11,762 nucleotides of DNA from an uncultured Lachnospiraceae bacterium. GTDB taxonomy: Bacteria; Bacillota; Clostridia; Lachnospirales; Lachnospiraceae. Under the pieces are notes generated by a model. That model worked only from the letters and a program-made list of their open reading frames with translations, was not told the origin of the DNA and did no database searches. Below are positions 6,069 to 11,762 of the stretch, one piece after another. The stretch covers positions 1 through 11,762 of the forward strand of contig CAJTZB010000066.1 in NCBI GenBank assembly GCA_910583815.1. Reading direction: 5' to 3'. The stretch's first letter is position 1, and each line of letters begins with the position of its first letter. Made by a program: the position numbers and the translations under genes.

Positions 6069-6971
6069 CTATTCCACGCATCCAATCAGTTCGTTGATAT
6101 CCTCTACGCCATGCTGCTTCATGTAAGCTTCCAATCCATCCAGAATTTCCATTGTTGCATAAGGGTTGTGGAAGTTCGCGGTTCCGACCGCCACTGCCGT
6201 AGCGCCTGCCATCAGAAATTCCAGTGCATCCTCTGCATTTGCTATGCCCCCCATTCCGATAATCGGCAGGCTTACTGCATTTGCCGTCTGGTATACCATG
6301 CGCACCGCCACCGGTTTTATGGCCGGGCCCGACAAGCCGCCTGTCTTATTGGCTACTGCAAAGGTACGGCGCATCACATCAACTTTCATGCCAGTCAGCG
6401 TATTGATAAGCGAAAGTGCATCTGCACCTCCTGCCTCTGCTGCCTTTGCCATTTCTGTAATATCCGTCACATTCGGGCTTAACTTCATAATCAGCGGCTG
6501 CTTCGCAACTTTCTTTAACTGTGCCGTAATATGCTCCACCTGTTTTGGGTCCTGCCCAAATGCGATTCCACCATGTTTGACGTTTGGACAGGAAATATTG
6601 ATTTCAAGCAAATCTGCCGGCTCTTCTGACAGACGTTCCACCGCTTCGCAATACTCCTGTTCGGTATGCCCGCACACATTTACAATGATTTTTATATCAT
6701 ACTGCTTTAAAAACGGAATATCCCGCTTAACAAAAACATCCATGCCCGGATTCTGCAGGCCAATGGCATTGAGCATGCCGCCGTAAGTTTCGGCAATGCG
6801 CGGAGTCGGATTCCCCTCCCAAGGTTTAACTGCAACCCCCTTTGTCGTCACGGCACCAAGACGGTTTAAATCAACAAACTCGCCGTACTCCATTCCGGAA
6901 CCAAACGTGCCGGAAGCTACTGTCACCGGGTTTTTAAGCTCCACACCTGCTATGTTTACTTTCATATTCAT
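6069..6971 (-). CDS. pyrD: Dihydroorotate dehydrogenase B, catalytic subunit
   Basis: PyrD oxidises dihydroorotate to orotate in pyrimidine synthesis; the class 1B form passes electrons through PyrK to NAD. The 300-residue protein shows the FMN-binding ASGTFGSG (19-26), TTKGVAVKPWEGNP (42-55), NAIGLQNPG (68-76), the active-site cysteine C128 in NISCPN, and late phosphate-binding GMGGI and AVAVGTANF segments. The chosen start is ATG 6971 (MNMKVN), 8 nt after AAGGAG (6985-6980). The longer in-frame ATG at 6989 lies upstream of that site and is unlikely. The gene starts 25 nt after the pyrK stop, so the two subunits are made together. Downstream comes the structured repeat array rather than a terminator. 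Confidence 0.96.
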   Translation of the reverse strand: MNMKVNIAGVELKNPVTVASGTFGSGMEYGEFVDLNRLGAVTTKGVAVKPWEGNPTPRIAETYGGMLNAIGLQNPGMDVFVKRDIPFLKQYDIKIIVNVCGHTEQEYCEAVERLSEEPADLLEINISCPNVKHGGIAFGQDPKQVEHITAQLKKVAKQPLIMKLSPNVTDITEMAKAAEAGGADALSLINTLTGMKVDVMRRTFAVANKTGGLSGPAIKPVAVRMVYQTANAVSLPIIGMGGIANAEDALEFLMAGATAVAVGTANFHNPYATMEILDGLEAYMKQHGVEDINELIGCVE

Positions 6972-6996
6972 ATGGCAGACTCCTTTCAAAGCAATG

Positions 6997-7773
6997 CTAC
7001 AGTTCTATTTCCTGCGCATAGAAAACAGGACCGTCCTTGCAGATACGCCGGTTATGTACTTCCGAATGTGCGTCTTTTTCCTTTGTCTTGCAGACGCAGG
7101 CAAGACAGGCGCCAATGCCGCACGCCATCCTTTCTTCCAGAGAAAGCTGCGCCGGAATCCCCGACTGCTCCGAAAATGCCTTTATGCCACGGAGCATTGG
7201 TGTTGGCCCACAGGCAAACAGCATGTCCGCCGAAAGTTTCTTTTCACGGATAGCATCCAGCACATTACCGGCAATTCCAAGGCTTCCGTCCTCCGTTGCA
7301 GCCACTGCTTCTGCATAAGCTTCAAATTCCGGCAGCAAAAATGCCGGTTCGCTGCGGTATCCAAGCACTGCCGTCACTTGGATGCCCTGCTCCTGCAGAT
7401 GTTTTGCAAGCGCAAGCATCGGCGGAATTCCAATACCGCCGCCAATCACAATGGCGCTCTGAATCTTTGTCTCATAAAAACCGTTTCCAAGCGGCCCCAG
7501 CACTTCAAGAAAATCTCCTTCTTTCAGCCAGGAAAGCTGCCTGGTACCTTCCCCTGCCACGCGGAATACCATCCGGAGCGTCCCTTTTTCCTTATCTATG
7601 CCGCAGATGCTGATTGGTCTTGGAAGCAGCCTGCTTTTATCCTCCAGATACAACGACAGGAACTGCCCCGGCTTTGCTAAAGCTGCCATCTCCGGTTCTA
7701 AAACCGTCAAGCCAAAAATGCCGTCTGCCAGCCGTTCTGTTTTTACAACCGGAACTCTTGCCTTCTTTGCCAT
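6997..7773 (-). CDS. pyrK: Dihydroorotate dehydrogenase B, electron transfer subunit
   Basis: PyrK is the FAD and 2Fe-2S subunit that links PyrD to NAD. The 258-residue protein has the flavin motif RPIS (52-55), a nucleotide-binding GGGIGIPP (111-118) and ACGPTPML near 187-194. The iron-sulfur cysteines are C218, C223, C226 and C245, with an extra cysteine C228 beside them. Length and domain order are normal. The ribosome binding site AAAGGAG lies 11 nt before ATG 7773. The pyrK-pyrD order matches other Gram-positive pyr operons, but no other pyr gene lies in the window. An extended -10 promoter is visible about 117 nt upstream. I see no clear PyrR attenuator in the leader. Confidence 0.96.
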   Translation of the reverse strand: MAKKARVPVVKTERLADGIFGLTVLEPEMAALAKPGQFLSLYLEDKSRLLPRPISICGIDKEKGTLRMVFRVAGEGTRQLSWLKEGDFLEVLGPLGNGFYETKIQSAIVIGGGIGIPPMLALAKHLQEQGIQVTAVLGYRSEPAFLLPEFEAYAEAVAATEDGSLGIAGNVLDAIREKKLSADMLFACGPTPMLRGIKAFSEQSGIPAQLSLEERMACGIGACLACVCKTKEKDAHSEVHNRRICKDGPVFYAQEIEL

Positions 7774-7816
7774 GTTCGCTTATGCTCCTTTCAGGCTTCT
7801 TGCTCTAATGCTTTTG

Positions 7817-7831
7817 GATAACCAAGTTATC
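7817..7831. other. Small hairpin in the pyrK leader
   Basis: GATAAC, CAA, GTTATC form a perfect 6-bp inverted repeat between the pyrK promoter and its start. The stem is AT-rich and has no following T-run or PyrR-like binding loop, so I do not call an attenuator. It may be an operator or chance. Confidence 0.3.
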
Positions 7832-7889
7832 TTCTCCCTTTCCCTTGCCACATAACAGCCTCATAAAAACTGCCACACCCATGTAAACT

Positions 7890-7898
7890 ATTATAGCA
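7890..7898 (-). promoter_or_regulatory. Extended -10 promoter of pyrK-pyrD
   Basis: On the minus strand TGCTATAAT is an exact match to the extended -10 consensus (TGnTATAAT). The -35 region (about 7918-7913, CCACTT) is poor, which is common for extended -10 promoters. The leader to pyrK would be about 110 nt. Confidence 0.65.
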
Positions 7899-7925
7899 CA
7901 AGATGGATGGGAAGTGGAGAACAGA

Positions 7926-7940
7926 TTGAAATGTTTTCAA
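7926..7940. promoter_or_regulatory. Palindrome between divergent promoters
   Basis: TTGAAA, TGT, TTTCAA is a perfect inverted repeat. It lies just upstream of the pyrK -35 region and about 70 nt upstream of the cyclophilin -35, in the 326-nt gap between the two divergent genes. It is a candidate operator; no regulator family is recognised. AT-rich palindromes of this size also arise by chance. Confidence 0.3.
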
Positions 7941-8007
7941 AAAATTCCCCTTCTGCACATACTACGCTAAATTGTAAGGAAAGCAGACAAGATACACTTT
8001 GGAATCG

Positions 8008-8036
8008 TGGACAATCCTCACAAAACATGGTAAAAT
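8008..8036 (+). promoter_or_regulatory. Sigma-A type promoter of the cyclophilin gene
   Basis: TGGACA (8008-8013), a 17-nt spacer and TAAAAT (8031-8036), with TGG before the -10 giving an extended -10. Transcription would begin near 8043, leaving a leader of about 57 nt before ATG 8100. Confidence 0.75.
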
Positions 8037-8099
8037 ATGCACATTAGCGCTGGTATACAGATGGCAGTGCTACAAAAATCAAAAAGAGAGGTATACACA

Positions 8100-8624
8100 A
8101 TGGCAAATCCAATTGTTACATTCCAAATGGAAGACGGCGATATTATCAAAGTGGAACTCTATCCTTCCATTGCCCCAAATACCGTCAACAATTTTATTTC
8201 CTTAGTAAAAAAGGGCTTTTATGACGGCCTGATTTTCCATAGGGTAATTGAAGGCTTTATGATTCAAGGCGGATGTCCGGACGGAACAGGCATGGGCGGT
8301 CCGGGATACTCCATCCGCGGCGAATTTTCCGGAAACGGCTTTGCAAACGACTTAAAACATACCAAAGGCGTTATTTCTATGGCAAGAGCGCAGCATCCGA
8401 ATTCCGCTGGCTCCCAGTTTTTCCTGATGCACAAGGCTGCCCCTCATTTAGACGGACAGTATGCCGCTTTCGGAAAAGTAACGGAAGGCATGGATATTAT
8501 AGATAAAATTGCATCCGTCCCAACTGACTGGTCCGACCGTCCAATGGAAACAAAACGCATGGCAAAGGTAACCGTTGAACTGTTTGGTGAAGACTACCCA
8601 GAACCGGAAACACTCGACAGATAG
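8100..8624 (+). CDS. Peptidyl-prolyl cis-trans isomerase, cyclophilin type
   Basis: This 174-residue single-domain cyclophilin speeds cis-trans isomerisation of X-Pro bonds during folding. Active-site motifs are FHRVIEGFMIQGG (residues 46-58) with catalytic R48, F53, M54 and Q56, then SAGSQFF and LDGQYAAFGKV, the proline-pocket signatures. No signal peptide or membrane segment is seen, so it should be cytoplasmic. The start is ATG 8100 (MANPIV), placed 8 nt after AGAGAGG (8085-8091). An upstream in-frame ATG at 8037 touches the -10 box and cannot be used. The gene has its own promoter and appears monocistronic. A weak 8-bp inverted repeat (GAAGACTA 8589-8596 with TAGTCTTC 8622-8629) spans its stop codon, but it has a 25-nt loop and no adjacent T-run. 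Confidence 0.95.
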   Translation: MANPIVTFQMEDGDIIKVELYPSIAPNTVNNFISLVKKGFYDGLIFHRVIEGFMIQGGCPDGTGMGGPGYSIRGEFSGNGFANDLKHTKGVISMARAQHPNSAGSQFFLMHKAAPHLDGQYAAFGKVTEGMDIIDKIASVPTDWSDRPMETKRMAKVTVELFGEDYPEPETLDR

Positions 8625-8655
8625 TCTTCCACAAAGTACCATTGTATTTTTCTCT

Positions 8656-8722
8656 GCTTCGTGTTATCCTTGGTTTGTAACATAAATGTAACACTTTTGT
8701 AACAAACTAAGGAGGACGAAGC
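8656..8722 (+). promoter_or_regulatory. Leader hairpin covering the Shine-Dalgarno of the CAP-domain gene
   Basis: GCTTCGT (8656-8662) pairs with ACGAAGC (8716-8722), and CCTTGGTTTGT (8668-8678) pairs with ACAAACTAAGG (8702-8712) with one G-U pair. The Shine-Dalgarno AAGGAGG (8709-8715) is half in the inner stem and half in the internal loop. If transcription starts before 8656, this would hide the ribosome binding site. A poor candidate promoter (TTGTAT 8642-8647, 17 nt, TATCCT 8665-8670) would start inside the hairpin and abolish it. Confidence 0.5.
8676..8704 (+). promoter_or_regulatory. Three TGTAACA direct repeats with an 11-bp period
   Basis: TGTAACA occurs at 8676-8682, 8687-8693 and 8698-8704, each exactly 11 bp from the last, so all face the same side of the DNA helix. 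Direct repeats at this spacing are typical of OmpR/PhoB-family response regulators; Gram-positive PhoP boxes use TTAACA-like repeats at about 11 bp. The array ends 20 nt before the CAP gene ATG and overlaps the inner stem of the leader hairpin. Confidence 0.5.
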
Positions 8723-8724
8723 AT

Positions 8725-9486
8725 ATGAATACAATTTCTAAATTTCTTTTACCAGCAACTATCGGAAGTCTTATGATTGGATGCCTTGGCTCTCAAGGTT
8801 CTGCCAATCTTCCAAATCAGACAACACAGACCAATTTCCCTGTGATTTCTCAAATCAATGGAAACTGTGACCTGAATTCCATTTTTGTCCAGAACGGTTC
8901 CTGTGATTTAAACTCTATTTTAAATCAGATTCTTGGAAACCTTAATTTTGGAAACGGAAATAATCAGGGCGGAAACCAAAATCCGGGCAACGGAGGCAAT
9001 CAGGGCGGAAACCAGAATCCGGGCAACGGAGGCAATCAGGGTGGAAACCAGAATAAGCCGGATATTTCAGTACCGGATATTGATGTTGACAATTCCCTAA
9101 GCTCCACTGCACAGAGCTACATAGCACAGATCGTTACTTTAGTAAACGCAGAGCGTGCAAAAAATGGTCTTTCTGCATTGACCTATGATTCTACTTTGCA
9201 GAGCGCTGCTCAGGTCCGTGCTCAGGAAATCGTAACCAGTTTCTCCCACACAAGACCTAATGGCACCTATTACTCCAGCGTATTGAAAGAATTCGGTGTC
9301 TCCTACCGCAGAAGCGGCGAAAATATTGCATGGGGGCAGAAAACCCCAGAGGAAGTCGTAACCGCATGGATGAACTCTTCCGGACACCGTGCCAATATTT
9401 TAAACGCGAACTATAACAAGATCGGCGTTGGCTGCAATATCAGTGCATCCGGTACTATCTACTGGTCACAGCTTTTCACAAACTAA
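8725..9486 (+). CDS. Exported CAP-domain (SCP/PR1, YkwD-like) protein
   Basis: This 253-residue protein has an N-terminal hydrophobic segment (about residues 4-19) ending in M-I-G-C20, a possible but non-standard lipobox, so it is either a lipoprotein or a secreted protein. Next come two tandem 12-residue repeats around CDLNSI (45-56 and 57-68), an Asn/Gly/Gln-rich linker made of a 12-residue repeat (about 80-110), and a CAP domain (about 128-253). CAP signatures are SFSHTRPNG with H175, GENIAWG with E199, and GHRANILN with H221, the usual metal-site residues. The function of bacterial CAP proteins is largely unknown; many are extracellular. The start is supported by AAGGAGG (8709-8715), 9 nt upstream. 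A strong terminator follows 120 nt after the stop. Confidence 0.9.
   Translation: MNTISKFLLPATIGSLMIGCLGSQGSANLPNQTTQTNFPVISQINGNCDLNSIFVQNGSCDLNSILNQILGNLNFGNGNNQGGNQNPGNGGNQGGNQNPGNGGNQGGNQNKPDISVPDIDVDNSLSSTAQSYIAQIVTLVNAERAKNGLSALTYDSTLQSAAQVRAQEIVTSFSHTRPNGTYYSSVLKEFGVSYRRSGENIAWGQKTPEEVVTAWMNSSGHRANILNANYNKIGVGCNISASGTIYWSQLFTN
8962..9054 (+). repeat. In-frame 36-bp tandem repeat encoding a Gly/Asn/Gln linker
   Basis: Two full 36-bp copies (8962-8997 and 8998-9033), differing at about one base, and a partial third encode NQGGNQNPGNGG twice and then NQGGNQN. This sits between the N-terminal cysteine repeats and the CAP domain and is likely a flexible spacer. Near-identity at the DNA level suggests recent slippage or duplication, so copy number may vary between strains. 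Confidence 0.9.
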
Positions 9487-9522
9487 CCTGTTTCCGTCTA
9501 TAAAATTATCACACGCGACAAA

Positions 9523-9553
9523 AATTTCTGTATGCAGAAATTGCAAATCTGCA
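9523..9553. other. Overlapping inverted repeats after the CAP-domain gene
   Basis: AATTTCTG (9523-9530) pairs with CAGAAATT (9535-9542) around a 4-nt loop. ATGCAGA overlapping it can also pair with TCTGCAT just downstream. There is no T-run, and the true terminator lies further on. No function is assigned. Nothing else is recognised between 9487 and 9606. Confidence 0.25.
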
Positions 9554-9606
9554 TCATAGATTCGGGAATGAGTGTACCTTATGGCGAAGTTTCCCCACAA
9601 AATAAG

Positions 9607-9663
9607 AATACAGCAGAGGCTGACGCAGACTGCAGCAGCCTCTGCCGTATTTTCTTTTCTTCT
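9607..9663 (+). terminator. Intrinsic terminator of the CAP-domain gene
   Basis: AATACAGCAGAGGCTG (9607-9622) pairs with CAGCCTCTGCCGTATT (9636-9651) over 16 positions with a single mismatch. A T-rich tail (TTTTCTTTTCTTC) follows at once. This is a strong rho-independent terminator and separates the CAP gene from the DUF3793 gene. Confidence 0.88.
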
Positions 9664-9673
9664 TTCTCTCTCA

Positions 9674-9702
9674 CTGATAAATCCCCTGTTTATGGATATA
9701 CT
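9674..9702 (+). promoter_or_regulatory. Candidate promoter of the DUF3793 gene
   Basis: CTGATA (9674-9679), a 17-nt spacer and TATACT (9697-9702) lie just after the preceding terminator, giving a leader of about 57 nt before ATG 9766. The -35 matches consensus at 4 of 6 positions and the -10 at 5 of 6. Confidence 0.5.
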
Positions 9703-9765
9703 ATAACTAGCATCGGCGTGCAGATGGCAGCACAGAACATTATCCAGAAAAGGAGAATTTTTATC

Positions 9766-10344
9766 ATGCAATCCACAGCCCAAAATACAAACTTTCGCTC
9801 TCGCTTGGAACTTAAACTTCTTTATTTATGCTCTCCCTTGTTAAAGGGCATAAAACCCTCTTGTCTGATTACACTGTCACCACAAGAAGCGTCTTTCCTT
9901 TCCGGTATTTTTAAACAGACTGGCATTTCCCTACTTCGCCTATCCGTGACGGAAGAACGTGTTGTATTCCTGCTCTATCGCAAACCAATGCTGGATAAAC
10001 TGCTGAGAAAACGAAGGCATATCTTCTTTTTATATAAATATGGATACCGTTATTTTTCTACGGATGCTGTCTTAGAACGGCTGGCAAGACGCTATTTCCG
10101 TTATGAGTCAGGGCTTCAGCCATTTCCGCATGAACTCGGTATCCTGCTTGGCTATCCGCTTTTTGATGTATTAGGCTATTTGAGGTATCATGGCAAATAC
10201 AGCCTGCTAAATGGCTACTGGCAAGTATACCACAGGCCAAAAACAGCAAAGCGTAAATTCCGCCGCTATGACCGCCTGCGCTATCTTGCTGTCACAGAAT
10301 ATAAAAACGGCGCTACCATGCAGGAAATCTGCAGCATAAAGTAA
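9766..10344 (+). CDS. DUF3793 family protein
   Basis: This 192-residue protein matches DUF3793, a clostridial family of unknown function. Recognised features are the N-terminal LCSPLLKGIKPS (residues 21-32) with conserved Cys and Lys, a central VVFLLYRKPML segment, and the C-terminal FPHELGILLGYPLFDVLGY (from F120) followed by GYWQVY. The protein is very basic and has no signal peptide or membrane helix. The start is ATG 9766 behind AAGGAG (9750-9755), 10 nt away; the open frame extends back to 9532 but runs through the terminator, so the longer form is rejected. In other genomes this family is often near flavodoxin or iron-related genes (from memory). Here a FeoB-associated-type Cys-rich gene lies convergent 44 nt away. 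No function is assigned. Confidence 0.82.
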   Translation: MQSTAQNTNFRSRLELKLLYLCSPLLKGIKPSCLITLSPQEASFLSGIFKQTGISLLRLSVTEERVVFLLYRKPMLDKLLRKRRHIFFLYKYGYRYFSTDAVLERLARRYFRYESGLQPFPHELGILLGYPLFDVLGYLRYHGKYSLLNGYWQVYHRPKTAKRKFRRYDRLRYLAVTEYKNGATMQEICSIK

Positions 10345-10388
10345 GGCTTTATCATCTAAGAAGAAATATCAAAGCTGGCATACTGATG

Positions 10389-10595
10389 CTATTTCTCCTT
10401 CTTATCGCTGCATTTGCTGCATTCTTCGTTTTCAAACCGATATGCCCTTTTTGCACAGCTTGTACCGCCCGAGCAGCAGGAGCAGGTGCTGCACCTGCCT
10501 TCCTGCTTTGCCTTTTTTGCCGCTTTTATTTTGTAGGCAATAACCGCAATAACAAGAATGGCAACCAGCGAGCAGACCAGAATATCTCCTAGCAT
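10389..10595 (-). CDS. Small Cys-rich membrane protein, FeoB-associated type
   Basis: This is a 68-residue protein. One N-terminal membrane helix (about residues 4-21) is followed by a lysine-rich stretch and a cysteine-rich tail: C35, C38, C40, C41, C47, C59 and C62, with the core CSTCSCCSGGTSC. This is the layout of the FeoB-associated Cys-rich membrane protein family, usually encoded next to the ferrous iron transporter FeoB and presumed to help iron handling. No feo gene is in the window, so the link to iron is inference from family. The ATG (10595-10593) overlaps the PHP gene stop (ATGCTAG), and its ribosome binding site GGAGG (10606-10602) lies inside the PHP coding end, which suggests translational coupling. 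An overlapping plus-strand open frame is treated as a shadow. Confidence 0.8.
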   Translation of the reverse strand: MLGDILVCSLVAILVIAVIAYKIKAAKKAKQEGRCSTCSCCSGGTSCAKRAYRFENEECSKCSDKKEK

Positions 10596-11266
10596 AGAGT
10601 TCCTCCATCAAAACGAATCAGCGATACGTCACTACCTTCTTTTAATACCTTCGCAAGCTCCGTTTCATCCGAAATATCCGGAAGGAACATGCCGCCGCAT
10701 CCTACATCCTCATACATATGGAAATCGCTCCCGGACGTCAGGATAAACTGAGGATACTGTCTGACAAATTGTGCTGTCAAGGCATTGTGGCTCGGATTTC
10801 GCAAATTCCCATTATACACTTCCATTCCATGCATATATTCCGGATTCCGCGGGCCCTGATGGCGGAACGGATGCGCCTGCAAAAATAAAATTCCATGACG
10901 ACAGCAGACCTCAAATGCTTCTTTTTGTGAAAACTCATAAAGCTTAGGATATTCCAATAAAAAGTCCGGCGTCGCCCCATAAAAAAGGAAATCTGCACGC
11001 TCCGGAAGCAGATGGCTCTCAATCCCAAAAAATACCTTAAGCCCAATACGCTCCCCTTCCTCTTTTGCCTTCAGGTAGCCTTTCAGGTAACGCTCCACCT
11101 TCTGTTTCTCACTGCCTTTATATTGTTCCAGCACATAGTTGTTAAAATGGTCTGTTATAACAATGGCATCATATCCTGCCTGCTGGTATAACACCACAAT
11201 ATCTTTTGCCTTCACACACGCGCACGGACTGACTTCACTCGTGTGGACATGCATTTCTGTTTTCAT
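10589..11266 (-). CDS. PHP-domain metal-dependent phosphoesterase
   Basis: This is a 225-residue single PHP domain. Metal-binding motifs are HVH (H6, H8), ITDH (D39, H40), GIESH (E83, H85), QAHPFR (H132) and SGSDFH (D181, H183), which is the full set expected for an active site. Family members include histidinol phosphatase, polymerase-associated PHP domains and small nuclease/phosphatases; the substrate cannot be told here. The start is uncertain: ATG 11266 (MKTEMHVH) places the first metal motif as usual but sits 13 nt from AGAAAGG, while ATG 11278 is only 1 nt from it. Longer forms would overlap dtd. The gene begins 29 nt after the dtd stop and its last codons overlap the Cys-rich gene, so the three form an operon. 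Confidence 0.87.
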   Translation of the reverse strand: MKTEMHVHTSEVSPCACVKAKDIVVLYQQAGYDAIVITDHFNNYVLEQYKGSEKQKVERYLKGYLKAKEEGERIGLKVFFGIESHLLPERADFLFYGATPDFLLEYPKLYEFSQKEAFEVCCRHGILFLQAHPFRHQGPRNPEYMHGMEVYNGNLRNPSHNALTAQFVRQYPQFILTSGSDFHMYEDVGCGGMFLPDISDETELAKVLKEGSDVSLIRFDGGTLC

Positions 11267-11295
11267 AGCCAAAACCATACCTTTCTGTTCACATC

Positions 11296-11733
11296 TTACA
11301 GTTCCAACACAATTGTAAATGGCCCATCGTTTTCCAAGGAAACCTTCATATCTGCCCCAAATTCTCCGGTCTGCACTACCGGCACCTGCTTCCGACATTC
11401 AGCCACAATATACTCGTACAGCCTCTGTGCCAGTTCCGGTTCTCCTGCATTTATAAAAGACGGACGGTTTCCGTGGCTGCAGTCCGCATACAGCGTAAAC
11501 TGGGAGACAATTAAAAGCTCTCCCCCAACATCCTGCAGGGAAAGATTCGTCTTTCCGTTTTCATCCTGAAAAATCCGCAAGCCAAGCAGTTTTTTCACGT
11601 ATTTGTCTGCCACTGCTTCCGTATCGCCATGACCGACTCCGACAAATACCAGAAATCCATGCCCAATGCTGCCAACTGTCTTTCCCTCCACGGCAACGCT
11701 TGCGCGGCTGACTCTTTGTATTACGAATTTCAT
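11296..11733 (-). CDS. dtd: D-aminoacyl-tRNA deacylase
   Basis: DTD hydrolyses D-amino acids wrongly attached to tRNA (and glycine on tRNA-Ala), a proofreading step in translation. The 145-residue protein is of normal length. It shows the SQFTLYAD motif (residues 77-84), NRPSF (89-93) and NDGPFT, whose G137-P138 is the cross-subunit Gly-cisPro that selects chirality. The chosen start is ATG 11733 (MKFVIQRV), 6 nt after GGAG (11743-11740). The in-frame ATG at 11745 overlaps that site and would add MEIY. This is the first gene of the minus-strand run in the window; its promoter lies at or beyond the right edge. Confidence 0.95.
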   Translation of the reverse strand: MKFVIQRVSRASVAVEGKTVGSIGHGFLVFVGVGHGDTEAVADKYVKKLLGLRIFQDENGKTNLSLQDVGGELLIVSQFTLYADCSHGNRPSFINAGEPELAQRLYEYIVAECRKQVPVVQTGEFGADMKVSLENDGPFTIVLEL

Positions 11734-11762
11734 ATAAATCTCCATTCTAAGAACGTTTATTC

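Noticed and set aside
6796..7680. 294-codon plus-strand frame across pyrD-pyrK
   Set aside because: It spans two certain minus-strand genes and their gap; the translation has no family features.
8589..8629. Terminator for the cyclophilin gene
   Set aside because: It has only 8 bp with a 25-nt loop, and the nearest T-run is about 17 nt further on, so support is too weak.
9532..9765. N-terminal extension of the DUF3793 frame
   Set aside because: The extension runs through a strong terminator and a candidate promoter, and the start at 9766 has a good ribosome binding site and family-consistent length.
10386..10592. Plus-strand 68-codon frame with a hydrophobic, Cys-containing translation opposite the small Cys-rich gene
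   Set aside because: It is antisense to a recognisable family member with a good ribosome binding site and has no ribosome binding site of its own.

Overview
The window looks like chromosomal DNA from an anaerobic clostridium, most likely a Lachnospiraceae-type Firmicute. This rests on the PyrK/PyrD class 1B dihydroorotate dehydrogenase, a spore-photoproduct-lyase-like radical SAM protein, a DUF3793 protein, a FeoB-associated-type Cys-rich protein, strong AGGAG ribosome binding sites and moderate GC. I see no rRNA, tRNA, CRISPR array, phage gene or transposase.

Layout. (1) Positions 89-4344, plus strand: a nucleosidase-radical SAM (SPL-like) fusion, a short-chain dehydrogenase, a Sir2 deacylase and a CinA-C/PncC-type NMN deamidase. 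The run ends at a hairpin (4377-4410) shared with the convergent gene on the other side. (2) Positions 7773-4433, minus strand: pyrK, pyrD and a COG2509-like FAD oxidoreductase, with an extended -10 promoter in front of pyrK. (3) Positions 8100-9486, plus strand: a cyclophilin with its own promoter, then an exported CAP-domain protein with a repetitive linker, closed by a strong terminator. (4) Positions 9766-10344, plus strand: a DUF3793 protein. (5) Positions 11733-10389, minus strand: dtd, a PHP-domain phosphoesterase and a tiny Cys-rich membrane protein that overlaps the end of the PHP gene.

The most unusual content is a modular structured element present at two places, in front of the Sir2 gene (2947-3078, plus) and in front of the FAD oxidoreductase gene (5815-6062, minus, as a 103-bp tandem array). 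The two copies share architecture and unit length (105 and 103 nt). They also share a terminal CGGAACTATTAAT that runs straight into the downstream gene's Shine-Dalgarno, and both point the same way relative to that gene. Their stems have different sequences but still pair. One strand in each can pair either upstream or downstream, the geometry of a switch. Whether this is a cis-regulatory RNA or a mobile palindromic repeat that supplies a ribosome binding site cannot be settled from this window.

Functional links: Sir2 consumes NAD and PncC-type enzymes recycle the pyridine nucleotide pool, so those two genes make sense together. PyrK and PyrD are the two subunits of one enzyme. The SPL-like protein carries its own nucleosidase domain, which could act on adenosine by-products of SAM chemistry, and it lacks the usual hydrogen-donor cysteine at the aligned position.
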